Shown here: one piece after another, positions 49,106-58,628 of the stretch
Position numbering within the stretch: position 1 is the first letter of the stretch
Layout: each line of letters opens with the position of its first letter
Source: Achromobacter sp. MYb9
GTDB lineage: Bacteria; Pseudomonadota; Gammaproteobacteria; Burkholderiales; Burkholderiaceae_B
Direction of reading: 5' to 3'
Length of the DNA: 64,000 nt
Assembly: GCF_002975275.1 (NCBI RefSeq)
Contig: NZ_PCOQ01000001.1
Location: forward strand, 620,001 to 684,000
The notes under the pieces: generated by a model
The model's input: the letters and a program-made list of their open reading frames with translations, nothing else
Told to the model about the DNA's origin: nothing
Databases searched by the model: none
Position numbers and translations under genes: made by a program

Positions 49106-49875
49106 AGCTGCCCTGGCTTGCCGTCGACACTCCGTTTCCACCAGCGGAACTTGCGCTGACGGAGCCTGACGGCCTGCTGGCGGCGGGCGCGGACCTGTCC
49201 CAGGAACGGCTGATCCAGGCGTACTCCAACGGCATCTTCCCCTGGTATTCGGAAGGCGAGCCCGTGCTGTGGTGGAGCCCCGATCCCCGCATGGTGCTGG
49301 CGCTTGCCGACTTTTCGCCGTCGCATTCGCTGCGCAAGCTGCTGCGGCAGATCTCCAGCCAGGAACACGACGCGTCGCCGCGCGTTCAGGTACGCGTGGA
49401 CACGGTTTTCCCAGAGGTGATGGCGCATTGCGCCGCGCCGCGCGACGGCCAGCCCGGCACCTGGATCACCGGCCCCATGCAACAGGCCTACGCGGGCTGG
49501 CACCAGGCCGGATATGTGCACAGCATCGAGACCTGGATCGACGGCGAACTGGCGGGCGGCCTGTATGGCATCAGCCTGGGCCGCATGTTCTTCGGGGAAT
49601 CCATGTTCACGCGCGTGCCCAACGCGTCGAAGATCGCGCTGGCCTACCTGGTGCGTTACCTGAGCGGTCACGGCGTGGCGTGCATCGATTGCCAGCAACA
49701 GACGCGGCACTTGGCCAGCCTGGGCGCGCGGCCGATTTCCCGGACGCAGTTTCTGCAGCATGTGCGCCACGCGACGGCGCAAACGCCCATTCCCTGGACC
49801 CGGGGAATCCTGGACAGCAGCGGGCGCCTCACGCCCGATGCCACATCCAACGCCGACTTAGGCGTTAATATGTAG
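49102..49875 (+). CDS. aat: Leucyl/phenylalanyl-tRNA-protein transferase
   Basis: A 257-residue enzyme that adds Leu or Phe to proteins with N-terminal Lys or Arg, marking them for ClpAP. The hallmark [18 protein letters not shown] is present, then [12 protein letters not shown] and [10 protein letters not shown]. The start is TTG at 49102 inside the NUDIX stop; no ATG fits the family N-terminus. It is followed 40 bases later by bpt, so both N-degron transferases are neighbours. Confidence 0.96.
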   Translation: MKLPWLAVDTPFPPAELALTEPDGLLAAGADLSQERLIQAYSNGIFPWYSEGEPVLWWSPDPRMVLALADFSPSHSLRKLLRQISSQEHDASPRVQVRVDTVFPEVMAHCAAPRDGQPGTWITGPMQQAYAGWHQAGYVHSIETWIDGELAGGLYGISLGRMFFGESMFTRVPNASKIALAYLVRYLSGHGVACIDCQQQTRHLASLGARPISRTQFLQHVRHATAQTPIPWTRGILDSSGRLTPDATSNADLGVNM

Positions 49876-49915
49876 CCATCCGTCGCGGACTTGTCGTCGC
49901 GATGCGCAATCCCCC

Positions 49916-50650
49916 ATGAGCCAGCTCAAAGAACTTCCCTTCTCCACGCTGCAGTTCTACGCAACCGCTCCCTACCCTTGCAGCTACTTGCCAGGTCGCC
50001 AGGCTCGGTCGCAGGTTGCCGCGCCCGGCCATCTGATCAACGCCGGCACCTATTCCCAACTGGTCGAGCAAGGCTTCCGCCGCAGCGGCCTGTTCACGTA
50101 CCGTCCCCATTGCGACAACTGCCAGGCCTGTGTGCCCGTGCGCGTGGACACCGCCGGGTTCGCCCCCAACCGCAGCCAGCGCCGCGCTTGGCGAGATCAC
50201 CAGGACCTGCAATCTTTCGTCGCCGAACTGGCGTGGTCGCCCGAACATTACCGGCTGTATACGCGTTATCAACAGGGGCGGCACCCGGGCGGCGGCATGG
50301 ACGAAGACAGCCGCACCCAATATGCGCAATTCCTGCTGACCAGCCGCGTGAACACGCGCCTGGTGGAATTCCGCGACCCCGAAGGGGTGCTGATGATGGT
50401 CTCCATCATCGACGTGCTGGACGACGGCCTGTCGTCGGTCTACACGTTCTACGACCCCGATGTCGAGGGTAGCCTGGGCACCTACAGCATCCTGTGGCAG
50501 ATCGAGCAATGCCGTAATCTGAACCTGCCCTGGCTGTACCTGGGCTATTGGATCAAGGACAGCCGAAAAATGTCCTATAAGTCCAGCTTCCACCCCGCGC
50601 AGTTCCTGGCCGACGGCGAATGGCGCGACCAGGTTGTTCCGTCCCCCTGA
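49916..50650 (+). CDS. bpt: Aspartate/glutamate leucyltransferase
   Basis: A 244-residue ATE1-like enzyme that attaches Leu to N-terminal Asp or Glu. The Cys-containing N-terminal part ([28 protein letters not shown]) and the C-terminal domain ([36 protein letters not shown]) match bacterial Bpt, often annotated arginyltransferase. With Aat upstream, it widens the set of N-termini sent to ClpS/ClpAP. Confidence 0.95.
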   Translation: MSQLKELPFSTLQFYATAPYPCSYLPGRQARSQVAAPGHLINAGTYSQLVEQGFRRSGLFTYRPHCDNCQACVPVRVDTAGFAPNRSQRRAWRDHQDLQSFVAELAWSPEHYRLYTRYQQGRHPGGGMDEDSRTQYAQFLLTSRVNTRLVEFRDPEGVLMMVSIIDVLDDGLSSVYTFYDPDVEGSLGTYSILWQIEQCRNLNLPWLYLGYWIKDSRKMSYKSSFHPAQFLADGEWRDQVVPSP

Positions 50651-50725
50651 TTTCTCCCGCCACGGGGGCCATGCGCCCCCGGTCCCGCCGCAAGGCCGGG
50701 GAAATTCGCTCTACAATTCCGCCCC

Positions 50726-51769
50726 ATGTCTATCCTCTTCCACGCCTATCCCCTGGCCCGCCCGGCGCTGTTCGCCATGGACGCGGAAACCGCCCACGAA
50801 GTCACGCTATCGGGCCTGCAACGCGCCTACGAGTGCGGCGCCACGCGCAAGCTGATGCATGCGCGGCCCACGGCGCCCAGCACGCTGATGGGCATGCAAT
50901 TGGCCAACCCGATCGGGCTTGCAGCGGGGCTGGACAAGAACGGCGCCTATATCGACGCGCTGGGCAATCTGGGGTTTGGCTTCATTGAAGTCGGTACGGT
51001 CACCCCGCGCGCGCAGCCCGGCAACCCGAAACCGCGCATGTTCCGCCTGCCGCGCGCCAATGCGCTGATCAACCGGCTGGGCTTCAACAATCTGGGCCTG
51101 GACGCGTTCCTGACCAATGTGCAGCGCAGCCAATGGCGTAAGCAAGGCGGCATTCTGGGCTTGAACATCGGCAAAAACGCCGATACGCCGATCGAACGCG
51201 CGGCCGACGATTACCTGATCGGCCTGGAAGGCGTGTATCCCCATGCCGACTACGTGACGGTGAATATCTCGTCGCCGAACACCAAAAACCTGCGCGCGCT
51301 GCAAAGCGGCGATGAGCTGTCGGCGTTGCTGGGGCAACTGGCGGACAAGCGCCGTGCGCTGGAAGACCAGCACCAGCGCCGCGTGCCGATGGCGGTGAAG
51401 ATTGCCCCCGACCTGACGCAAGAGCAGATCGATGCGATCGCCGATATCCTGCCGCGTCACGGCATCGACGGCGTCATTGCCACCAACACCACACTGTCGC
51501 GCGACTCGGTCGCTGGCCAGGCGCACGCCGACGAAGCGGGCGGCCTGTCCGGCGCGCCGGTGCATGAGCTGTCATTGAAAGTGATACGCCGCCTGAAGGA
51601 ACAACTGGGCGACAGCCTGGCCATCATTGGCGTGGGCGGCGTGCTGTCGGGCCAGCAGGCCCGCGAAAAAATGGCCGCGGGCGCAGATGCCGTGCAGTTG
51701 TACACAGGCCTGATCTATCGCGGCCCGGCTTTGGTCGGCGAATGCGTGCATGCTGTCTCAAAAAGATAG
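50726..51769 (+). CDS. pyrD: Dihydroorotate dehydrogenase (quinone), class 2
   Basis: A 347-residue membrane-associated flavoenzyme of pyrimidine synthesis. The N-terminal amphipathic region fits membrane and quinone binding; catalytic Ser lies in [14 protein letters not shown], and FMN contacts in [10 protein letters not shown] and [14 protein letters not shown]. It lies 75 bases after bpt in the same direction. Confidence 0.97.
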   Translation: MSILFHAYPLARPALFAMDAETAHEVTLSGLQRAYECGATRKLMHARPTAPSTLMGMQLANPIGLAAGLDKNGAYIDALGNLGFGFIEVGTVTPRAQPGNPKPRMFRLPRANALINRLGFNNLGLDAFLTNVQRSQWRKQGGILGLNIGKNADTPIERAADDYLIGLEGVYPHADYVTVNISSPNTKNLRALQSGDELSALLGQLADKRRALEDQHQRRVPMAVKIAPDLTQEQIDAIADILPRHGIDGVIATNTTLSRDSVAGQAHADEAGGLSGAPVHELSLKVIRRLKEQLGDSLAIIGVGGVLSGQQAREKMAAGADAVQLYTGLIYRGPALVGECVHAVSKR

Positions 51770-51835
51770 CGCCCTACGCCACGCACGCTGCGCGCCCTTG
51801 CTGCCCCAACCTTGCTGCCAGCCCCCACGCAGGGC

Positions 51836-51864
51836 AAAAAAAGGGGCCACCCGGTGGGTGGCCC
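51836..51864 (-). terminator. Terminator of the phasin gene
   Basis: GGGCCACCC-GGT-GGGTGGCCC; the minus-strand read continues into a run of seven T. Confidence 0.92.
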
Positions 51865-51936
51865 TAATTCCAGCTCTGCTCTGTCACTCAACAGTACTAC
51901 ATTACTGCGATTTGCGCAGCATCGCGCGCCAGAGAC

Positions 51937-52515
51937 TTAGGCGGTGCGACGGCTACGGCTGGCGACCTTGGTGGCGGCATCGGCGGCATCCGTGGCTGCC
52001 TTGAAGGTCGCGTTGGCGGCGGCATTCAGGTTCGATTCGGCGACTTCGGCAGCCTGCTTGGCGGCCTTGGTGACGGAATCGTAAGCGCTGGTCGCGGTGG
52101 CCAGCGAGGACTTGAACAGGGCGACGGCGCTTTCGGAGCCGGCGGGGGCGTTCTTCGAGAACTGGTCGACGGCTTCGCTCAGCTGTTGCTGGCCTTCGGC
52201 GATCTGTTCTTCGGTCAGTTTGACCAGGCTGCCCTGCACGCCGGCGACGATGTCATACACGTGCTTGGTGTAAGCCATGGCCTTTTCGGCGCCCGGCTGC
52301 AGCAGACCGGAGGCGAACGCCGCGGCTTCTTGCGGGTCCTTCACTTCGGCGGCTTGTTGCGAACGCTGGGCGACTTCGTCCAGGGTGGCGCGCACGACCT
52401 TGAGGTTCAGCTCGACCAGCTTTTCAAAGCCGGCGAAAACAGCGGATTGGGCGGCCACGAAAGTGTTGATGCTGGCCTTCTGGCGGTCCAGAACTTGTTG
52501 CGGAATTGCGCTCAT
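51937..52515 (-). CDS. phaP: Phasin (polyhydroxyalkanoate granule protein)
   Basis: A 192-residue amphipathic helical protein of the Phasin_2 family, MSAIPQQVLDRQKASINTF. It is dominated by Ala, Gln, Glu and Lys heptads with no membrane helix, and ends in a basic tail (KVASRSRRTA) preceded by an Ala/Thr-rich repeat stretch. It coats polyhydroxyalkanoate granules. A strong sigma-70 promoter and TGC-rich PhaR-like sites lie upstream. Confidence 0.92.
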   Translation of the reverse strand: MSAIPQQVLDRQKASINTFVAAQSAVFAGFEKLVELNLKVVRATLDEVAQRSQQAAEVKDPQEAAAFASGLLQPGAEKAMAYTKHVYDIVAGVQGSLVKLTEEQIAEGQQQLSEAVDQFSKNAPAGSESAVALFKSSLATATSAYDSVTKAAKQAAEVAESNLNAAANATFKAATDAADAATKVASRSRRTA

Positions 52516-52897
52516 AGAATGCTCCTTTATGGGTAGCCGGACGCTTCCGGCAAGTCAGGATGGTTGTCTGCGACGAAAATAAAACGTGCGCGGAAACTGG
52601 TACTACAAGCTACCGCCGGCCCGTTTGATGCACTGCACAATTCACATTCTAGACTGGCAAAATTCCTTGTCAAGCAGTTTTTGTGCAACGCAACAAGTAT
52701 TTGCACTTCTTCGGTGCACGCCCTGGGCACGCCTTTGATCTTGCACAAGAATTTCCCATGATTCGGGAAATACCGGACATGACGGCGTATCAATTCTTTT
52801 CTAAACTGCTTTCACGCTGATGACAGACAAATACAAATCAAAAGTCAGCGGTCAATAACTAAATCGCAGCAAGTAAAACCCTGCAATTGGAGACTTC
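52516..52897. promoter_or_regulatory. Phasin control region, gene-free
   Basis: 382 bases without a gene. On the minus strand TTGACA (52673-52668), 16-base spacer, TAGAAT (52651-52646) form a near-consensus promoter with a start site around 52640. TTGTGCAGTGCA lies at that start (52640-52629) and TTGTTGCGTTGCACAA just upstream of the -35 (52696-52681), the two positions where PhaR binds the phaP promoter of Cupriavidus. The rest toward the Bug gene holds an AT-rich leader. Confidence 0.65.
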
Positions 52898-53875
52898 ATG
52901 ACCCTCATTCCCCGCACGCTTTCGGCCCTGCTCGCGGCCAGCGCCATGCTCGCGGCCGGCGCCGCCCACGCGGAATACCCGGAACGCCCCATCAATATGG
53001 TGGTGCCGTTCGCTGCAGGCGGCCCGACCGATAACGTCGCCCGCTCGCTGGCGGAAGCCATGCGGCCAAGTCTGGGCCAGACGGTTGTGGTGGAAAACAA
53101 AGGCGGTGCCGGTGGCACCATCGGCACGACGCAGGTCGCCCGCGCCCAACCGGACGGCTATTCCATCCTGCTGATGCATGCCGGCTTCTCCACGGCGCCG
53201 TCGCTCTACAAGAATCCGGGGTACGACCCCTACAAGAGCTTCGAGCCTATCGGCCTGGTCGTCGACGTGCCCATGACCATCATCGCCCGCTCGGACTTCC
53301 CGCCCAACAACATCAAGGAATTGGCCGAGTACGTCAAACAGAACAAGGACAAGGTTTCGCTGGCCAACGCCGGCATCGGCGCCGCCAGCCATCTGTGCGG
53401 CACCATGCTGGTGGAAGCGCTGGGCGTCCAACTGCTGACGATCCCTTACAAGGGTACCGCCCCGGCCATGAACGACCTGCTGGGCAAGCAGGTGGACCTG
53501 ATGTGCGACCAGACCACCAACACGACCCAACAGATCGAAAGCGGCAAGGTCAAGGCCTACGCCGTGACCAGCCTGCAGCGCGTGCCGACGTTGCCCAAGT
53601 TGCCGACCATGGACGAATCCGGCTACAAGGGCTTCGAGGTGGGCATCTGGCACGGGATGTGGGTGCCGAAGGGCACGCCCAAGCCGGTGGTCGACAAGCT
53701 GATCAAGAGCCTGCAGGCCGGCCTGGCCGACCCGAAGTTCCAGGAGCGCATGAAGCAATTGGGCGCGACGGTGCTGACGTCCGAAGCGAATCCGCAAGGG
53801 CTGGAAGCCAAGGTCAAGCAGCAAGTGCCTCAGTGGGCCGAGCTGTTCAAGAAGGCCGGCGTCGAACAGCAGTAA
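52898..53875 (+). CDS. Bug/TctC family periplasmic solute-binding protein
   Basis: A 325-residue exported binding protein; signal peptide ends in GAAHA. Family blocks: YPERPINMVVPFAAGGPTDN, the PDGYSILLMHAG loop and GAASHLCGTMLVEALG, followed by IPYKGTAPAMNDLLGKQVDLMCDQ. It binds carboxylates or similar small molecules. No TctA or TctB membrane gene is nearby, so it is one of the many orphan Bug receptors of this family of bacteria. The ligand cannot be told. Confidence 0.95.
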   Translation: MTLIPRTLSALLAASAMLAAGAAHAEYPERPINMVVPFAAGGPTDNVARSLAEAMRPSLGQTVVVENKGGAGGTIGTTQVARAQPDGYSILLMHAGFSTAPSLYKNPGYDPYKSFEPIGLVVDVPMTIIARSDFPPNNIKELAEYVKQNKDKVSLANAGIGAASHLCGTMLVEALGVQLLTIPYKGTAPAMNDLLGKQVDLMCDQTTNTTQQIESGKVKAYAVTSLQRVPTLPKLPTMDESGYKGFEVGIWHGMWVPKGTPKPVVDKLIKSLQAGLADPKFQERMKQLGATVLTSEANPQGLEAKVKQQVPQWAELFKKAGVEQQ

Positions 53876-53880
53876 CCGCC

Positions 53881-53924
53881 GCAGAATGAAGAAAAGCCCC
53901 GCAAGGGGCTTTTCTTCATTCTGC
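53881..53924. terminator. Very long bidirectional terminator
   Basis: A perfect 20-bp stem (53881-53900 with 53905-53924), loop GCAA, between convergent Bug and IclR genes. The stem starts three bases after the Bug stop and ends six before the IclR stop. Confidence 0.92.
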
Positions 53925-53930
53925 GCCACC

Positions 53931-54794
53931 CTATGGGCGCAGGGCTTCCGCCGCCATCCCAAGCCCATTGAAACCCGGGGATACCGACGGTTCGTAGCCC
54001 AGCGCTTCCGAAATACTGGCCGCCGTGTCGACCAGGGCCTTGATCCAGTCGTCTTGCAAGCGCTCGGCCGGGGCCGAGATGGACAGGCCCGCCACCAGCT
54101 TGCCGGTGTCGTCGAAAATGCCTGCGGCGATGCACCGCACGCCAAGTTCCAGTTCTTCGTTGTCGCGGGCGTATCCATGGCGGCGCACCAGGGCCAGCTC
54201 GCGCTCCAGGCGGTCCAGGTCGGTCAGGCTGTTGCGCGTGTGACCGGCCAGGCCGGTGCGCAACGCATAGGCCCGGACCTGCCGCGTGTCTCCGGTGGAC
54301 AGGAACAGTTTACCGGTGGAGGTCAGGTGCAAGGGGGCGCGGCCGCCGATGGCGCGAACCACCTGCATGCCGGAGCGTTCGCTCCAGGCGCGGTCGATGT
54401 AGACGATTTCGTCGCCTTGCTGGACCGACAGGTTGATGGTTTGCCCGGTCAGTTTGTGCAGCGAGCGCATGGCCGATATGGCCGCCTCGCGCACGTTCAG
54501 CCGCCCTTTCACCAGCGACCCCAGTTCCAGCAGGCGCATGCCCAGCTGGTACAGGCCGTTGTCGACGCGTTCGACGTAGCGGCCTACGACCAGGTCATTC
54601 AGGATGCGATGGGCGGTGGACGCATGCAGGCCGGTGGTGGCGGACAGTTCCTTGAGGGTTACCGGGTCCTGCTGCGCGGCAAGCGCGTCCAGCAGGCGCA
54701 TGGCACGCTCGATCACCTGGATGGCGATGGGGTGAGCGGAAGCGCCTTCGGTTTCGGCGTCCAGGGGATTGCGGGGGGGTGAAAGACGGGGCAT
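53931..54794 (-). CDS. IclR family transcriptional regulator
   Basis: A 287-residue regulator from ATG 54794. N-terminal winged helix: AMRLLDALAAQQDPVTLKELSATTGLHASTAHRILNDLV (shown by key residues LKELS, HASTAHRIL); C-terminal IclR effector domain with GRAPLHLTSTGKLFL and CIAAGIFDDTGKLVAGLSIS. It is convergent with the Bug gene, a common pairing of receptor and regulator. A TTG at 54848 would extend it by 18 residues. The effector is unknown. Confidence 0.93.
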   Translation of the reverse strand: MPRLSPPRNPLDAETEGASAHPIAIQVIERAMRLLDALAAQQDPVTLKELSATTGLHASTAHRILNDLVVGRYVERVDNGLYQLGMRLLELGSLVKGRLNVREAAISAMRSLHKLTGQTINLSVQQGDEIVYIDRAWSERSGMQVVRAIGGRAPLHLTSTGKLFLSTGDTRQVRAYALRTGLAGHTRNSLTDLDRLERELALVRRHGYARDNEELELGVRCIAAGIFDDTGKLVAGLSISAPAERLQDDWIKALVDTAASISEALGYEPSVSPGFNGLGMAAEALRP

Positions 54795-54950
54795 AGGGGC
54801 AGGTTCGGGCTTGCGCCGCGCCGCCGAAAAAGACCGGCCTTGCGGCAACGCAGCAAACAGTTCTTTCCCGTATTGTGAAATTTACCGCGCCATTTGGCAA
54901 TCGGTTTTTAAGCAATAAACGGGTCCGCACCCGTTTATTGCCGATCCGGC

Positions 54951-55766
54951 TTAGTTAGCGAGCGGCGGCGCCAGCTTTCCGCCCAGGCGCAGCACTTCGG
55001 CCCGTAAAAACTCCAGCGCCTCTGCGGAAGCGGCGGGTTCGCCCTTGACGCCCAGCTCGATGTGCGGCGTGCCGCCGGCCTCGCCGACGCTCGGCAGGCT
55101 GAAGGCGCGCACGTCGGGCCAGCGCGTTTCAACGCTGACCATGGCCGGCGTGATGCGCGATTCGGGCATGCTGAACACCAAGAAGGAATGCTCGACATGG
55201 GCCCGCACATGTTGCAGTGCACGATAGCGGGTATCGAGGGTCCATTCCAGCATCGGCCACGCCATGACCGGGAAGCCGGGCACGAAAGTGTGGTCCTGGA
55301 TGAAGAAGCCCGGAATGCGGTTGTACGGGTTCGGGACAATCTCGCAACCTGCCGGGAACATGCCCATCTGCAGGCGCTGCTGATTCTCGGGAGCGCTCAT
55401 GTCGGCGGTGCCCTGCCCCTTGGCCGCCATTTCGGCGGTGCGCAACGCGATCGCCTCTTCGGCCTCGGGGTGCAAGGCCAGCGGCAGACCCAGCGCCGCG
55501 GCAGCCGCCTGGCGGGTGTGGTCGTCGGGCGTGCCGCCGATGCCGCCGCACGAAAGCACGACGTCGCCGGTGGCGAAGCTGCGCCGATAAGCGGCAGCCA
55601 GCGTATCGCGGTCATCGGGCAGCACTTCCGCCCAACTCAGCTGCATGCCGCGCGCGCTGAGAAGCTCGACGACCTTGGAAAAGTGCTTGTCCTGACGGCG
55701 GCCGGAGAGGATTTCATCCCCGACGATGATGAGGCCAATACGGCGGGCGGCGGATTCTACGGCCAT
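54951..55766 (-). CDS. CinA/MoaB-like molybdopterin-binding domain protein
   Basis: A 271-residue protein starting MAVESAARRIGLIIVGDEILSGRRQD. It holds the molybdopterin-binding fold (GDEILSG and SCGGIGGTPDDHTRQ), as in the N-terminal domain of CinA; the deamidase domain of full-length CinA is absent. The domain class hydrolyses ADP-ribose or binds a cofactor. ATG 55766 is chosen over TTG 55778. Function in this short form is not settled. Confidence 0.9.
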   Translation of the reverse strand: MAVESAARRIGLIIVGDEILSGRRQDKHFSKVVELLSARGMQLSWAEVLPDDRDTLAAAYRRSFATGDVVLSCGGIGGTPDDHTRQAAAAALGLPLALHPEAEEAIALRTAEMAAKGQGTADMSAPENQQRLQMGMFPAGCEIVPNPYNRIPGFFIQDHTFVPGFPVMAWPMLEWTLDTRYRALQHVRAHVEHSFLVFSMPESRITPAMVSVETRWPDVRAFSLPSVGEAGGTPHIELGVKGEPAASAEALEFLRAEVLRLGGKLAPPLAN

Positions 55767-55801
55767 GTCCGGTTCCAAAAGGTAAAGGGAAGAGACGCCG
55801 G

Positions 55802-56611
55802 TCAGGCGTCGATGACGCGGTCCTCGCGCAAGCGCTTCAGCGCTTCCAGTCCGTAATGCGCGTAGACCAGCGCCGAGAACACCGGCAGGATAATCCAGGC
55901 GGGCGGCAACAGGTTCAATAGCGAGCAGATCAAGCCAATACTCCAGAAGCCGCCGTTATGGCGTTCGAGGATCAGCTTGCGCTCGTCCGGGCTGGCGTGT
56001 TCGACGATGGCGTCCACGCGCATCATGCGCGAGAACGCGAACGCCCACCAGAAGATCGACAACACGATGGCCATCGGCGGCACCAGCCATAACGGCAGCG
56101 TCAACAGCCAGCCGGCGGCAAACGCCGCGGACACCCACACCGCGTTCCAGACGCTGACCGCCGTGGCGTTCTTGCCCTGCCGCGTGACAGTGGCGTATTC
56201 GCGCTGCCCAACGTGGCGCAGGACAAGCGGCATCACGAAGACTGCCGCGATCGCCAGGCCCAGGATGCCGGATACCGGCAACAGGATGGCCACCGCGATG
56301 ATGGGAACGAGATAGATCTTGAGCGAGAACAGCCCCATCGCCAGCATCCAGTCCTCTGCGCGGTTGACGAAGTCCCAGCGCGCGGCCTCGGCGGCCAGCC
56401 ACGCATTGAGCGGCGTCCAGAACAGGTACAGCAGCAAGAAGGCGCCGATCAGCGCGATCAGGAACGGCAGCAGCACCGCGAACAGCATGCTGGGATGGCA
56501 TTGCGATACCAGCGCGCGCTTGAACGCCTGGCCCACGGTGACGGCGCCGGCCCCGGCGGCGGTTAGGCGGCCATTGCCGGGCGGGGTGGAATCAGTGCGC
56601 AATGCGGTCAT
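55802..56611 (-). CDS. EI24-domain (CysZ-like) membrane protein
   Basis: A 269-residue inner membrane protein with about six helices in the EI24/CysZ pattern: a helical pair after QAFKRALVSQCHPSMLF, the RAEDWMLAMGLFSLKIYLVP region and a C-terminal pair followed by YGLEALKRLREDRV. CysZ imports sulfate; this copy is not near cys genes, so the substrate is open. Thirty-five bases separate it from the CinA-like gene downstream. Confidence 0.85.
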   Translation of the reverse strand: MTALRTDSTPPGNGRLTAAGAGAVTVGQAFKRALVSQCHPSMLFAVLLPFLIALIGAFLLLYLFWTPLNAWLAAEAARWDFVNRAEDWMLAMGLFSLKIYLVPIIAVAILLPVSGILGLAIAAVFVMPLVLRHVGQREYATVTRQGKNATAVSVWNAVWVSAAFAAGWLLTLPLWLVPPMAIVLSIFWWAFAFSRMMRVDAIVEHASPDERKLILERHNGGFWSIGLICSLLNLLPPAWIILPVFSALVYAHYGLEALKRLREDRVIDA

Positions 56612-56674
56612 GGGAGCGGAAAAAGGCGGTGGACATCCCGGGTATGATAGTCAAACACGCCTTCATCTGCTGAC

Positions 56675-57058
56675 ATGTCTCTACTCGTACCCGGTACCGA
56701 CCTTGCCGCCCTGCGCGCGCGGCTTGGCGCAACCCCCGACACCTGGCTGGTGGCCTGCTTCTGCGCGGCCTGGTGCGACACCTGCGAGCAATACAAGCCC
56801 AAACTCGAGGCGCTGGCCGCCACACTGCCGCAGCACGTCTTCGCCTGGATCGACATCGAAGACCACGCGGAACTGCTGGGCGATGAAGACGTCGAGAACT
56901 TCCCCACCCTGCTGGTGCAGATCGGCCGCCGGGTGGTGTTCTACGGCCCCATGCTGCCGCACATCGGGCACCTGGAACGGTTGCTGGAAAGCGTGGATGA
57001 AAACAGTCCGGCCGTCATCACGGAACTGCCCGACCTGCCGAAATTACTGGCGGCCTGA
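56675..57058 (+). CDS. Thioredoxin-fold protein with CDTC motif
   Basis: A 127-residue thioredoxin-like protein. The active site reads CFCAAWCDTCEQYKP (redox pair CDTC, with an additional Cys before it), and the cis-Pro is in ENFPTLLVQIGRRV. No signal peptide, so cytosolic. The gene stands alone between the EI24 gene and the rhlE terminator. It could be a specialised reductase; partner unknown. Confidence 0.88.
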   Translation: MSLLVPGTDLAALRARLGATPDTWLVACFCAAWCDTCEQYKPKLEALAATLPQHVFAWIDIEDHAELLGDEDVENFPTLLVQIGRRVVFYGPMLPHIGHLERLLESVDENSPAVITELPDLPKLLAA

Positions 57059-57082
57059 GCCGGCGCCGGTCGTCCCATCATG

Positions 57083-57121
57083 AAAAAACCCGCAAGGCCT
57101 TTCGGCGTTGCGGGTTTTTTT
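57083..57121. terminator. Bidirectional terminator between the thioredoxin-like gene and rhlE
   Basis: AAAAAACCCGCAA (57083-57095) and TTGCGGGTTTTTT (57108-57120) between convergent genes. Confidence 0.93.
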
Positions 57122-57134
57122 ATGCCGGAAGGCG

Positions 57135-58628
57135 TCAGTTCTTGCGCGAACCACCCAGCAGTACCGCCACCTGGCGCTTGGGCGTCGAAGACGTATTGCC
57201 GTTGCTGTTGGCCGCTGGCTCTTCGGCGGCCGAGGCGGTCGACGAAGGCTCGTACGGTTTCAGGAAGAAGTCGTCGACCGGTTGACGCGAACCGCCAGAG
57301 GTATAACCCGAGCGGCGGTCCGACGAACGGCCGCGATCACCACGATCGCCGCGGCCGGCATCGCGGCTTTCGCGGCCTTCACGGCCTTCGCGCGAAGAAC
57401 CGGTGCGCTCGTCGCTGCGGCGATGGCTGCGCGCCACGGCGTCGGCCGGCAGATCAAGGGTGCCGCGCGGCACTTCGCGCTTGATCAGCTTTTCGATATC
57501 GAGCAGGAAACGTTCTTCGTCGGCCGTGAACAGCGCGATGGCTTCGCCGGATGCGCCGGCGCGGCCGGTACGGCCGATACGGTGCACGTAGTCTTCGGCG
57601 TTGTAGGGCAAGTCGTAATTGATGACGCAAGGCACGCCGGCCACGTCCAGGCCGCGGGCCGCCACGTCGGTGGCCACCAGCACTTCGAGCTCACCCGCCT
57701 TGAAGGCTTCCAGCGCTTTCATGCGGTCGGCCTGCGTCTTGTCGCCGTGGATCGATTCGGCTTTGACCCCGTCGCGTTCCAGTTCGCGGGCCAGGCGCGC
57801 GGTGCCGATCTTGGTGTTCGAGAACACGATGACCTGCTTCAACCCACGCGACTTCACCAGATGCACAACGGCGGCGCGCTTCGCGTCGCTCGGCATCTTG
57901 TAGGCGATCTGCGTGATCGTCGTCGCCGTGGCATTGCGCGCCGCGACTTCGATTTCAACGGGGTGGTTCAGATACGAACGGCCGAGCTTGCGGATTTCGT
58001 TGCTGAAGGTGGCCGAAAACAGAAGGCCCTGACGCTGCGTGGGCAGCAGTCGGATGATGCGTTCCAGGTCGGGCAAAAAGCCCATATCCAGCATGCGGTC
58101 CGCTTCGTCCAGCACCAGGATGCCGACTTGGCTGAGATTCACGTTCTTTTGTTCGACGTGGTCCAGCAAGCGGCCGGGAGTCGCCACCAGTACTTCGCAA
58201 CCACGGCGCAGTGCTTCCTTCTGCGGACCAATATCCACGCCGCCAAACACCACGGCAGACCGCAACGGCGTCTGCTTGCTGTAGCGCTTGACGCTTTCGT
58301 ACACCTGGTCGGCCAGTTCACGCGTGGGCGTGAGGATCAGCGCACGCACCGGATGGCGCGCGGGCGACGCGCTGGTGTTCGCCAGCGGCATCAGCCGGTG
58401 CAGGATGGGCAGCGTGAACGCGGCCGTCTTGCCGGTGCCTGTCTGGGCGGCGCCCATGACATCGCGCCCTTCCACCACGACGGGGATGGCTTGGGCCTGG
58501 ATGGGCGTGGGAATGGTGTAGCCGGTTTCGGCGATGGACTGCAGCAACAGGGGATGCAGCCCGAAATCGGCGAACGTCGGCGCGGGCGCGTCAACGGGAG
58601 GTGCTACGGATTGAGTGGATTCAGTCAT
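57135..58628 (-). CDS. rhlE: DEAD-box RNA helicase RhlE
   Basis: A 497-residue helicase from ATG 58628. All motifs are visible: the Q motif (FADFGLHPLLLQSIAETGYTIPTPIQ, in part), AQTGTGKT, PTRELA, VATPGRLLD, DEAD (VLDEADRMLD), SAT, and HRIGRTGRAG. The C-terminal 110 residues are an Arg/Ser/Gly/Glu-rich tail (SSREGREGRESRDAGRGDRG) for RNA binding. RhlE acts in ribosome assembly and cold adaptation. The leader of over 200 bases may carry temperature control. Confidence 0.96.
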   Translation of the reverse strand: MTESTQSVAPPVDAPAPTFADFGLHPLLLQSIAETGYTIPTPIQAQAIPVVVEGRDVMGAAQTGTGKTAAFTLPILHRLMPLANTSASPARHPVRALILTPTRELADQVYESVKRYSKQTPLRSAVVFGGVDIGPQKEALRRGCEVLVATPGRLLDHVEQKNVNLSQVGILVLDEADRMLDMGFLPDLERIIRLLPTQRQGLLFSATFSNEIRKLGRSYLNHPVEIEVAARNATATTITQIAYKMPSDAKRAAVVHLVKSRGLKQVIVFSNTKIGTARLARELERDGVKAESIHGDKTQADRMKALEAFKAGELEVLVATDVAARGLDVAGVPCVINYDLPYNAEDYVHRIGRTGRAGASGEAIALFTADEERFLLDIEKLIKREVPRGTLDLPADAVARSHRRSDERTGSSREGREGRESRDAGRGDRGDRGRSSDRRSGYTSGGSRQPVDDFFLKPYEPSSTASAAEEPAANSNGNTSSTPKRQVAVLLGGSRKN

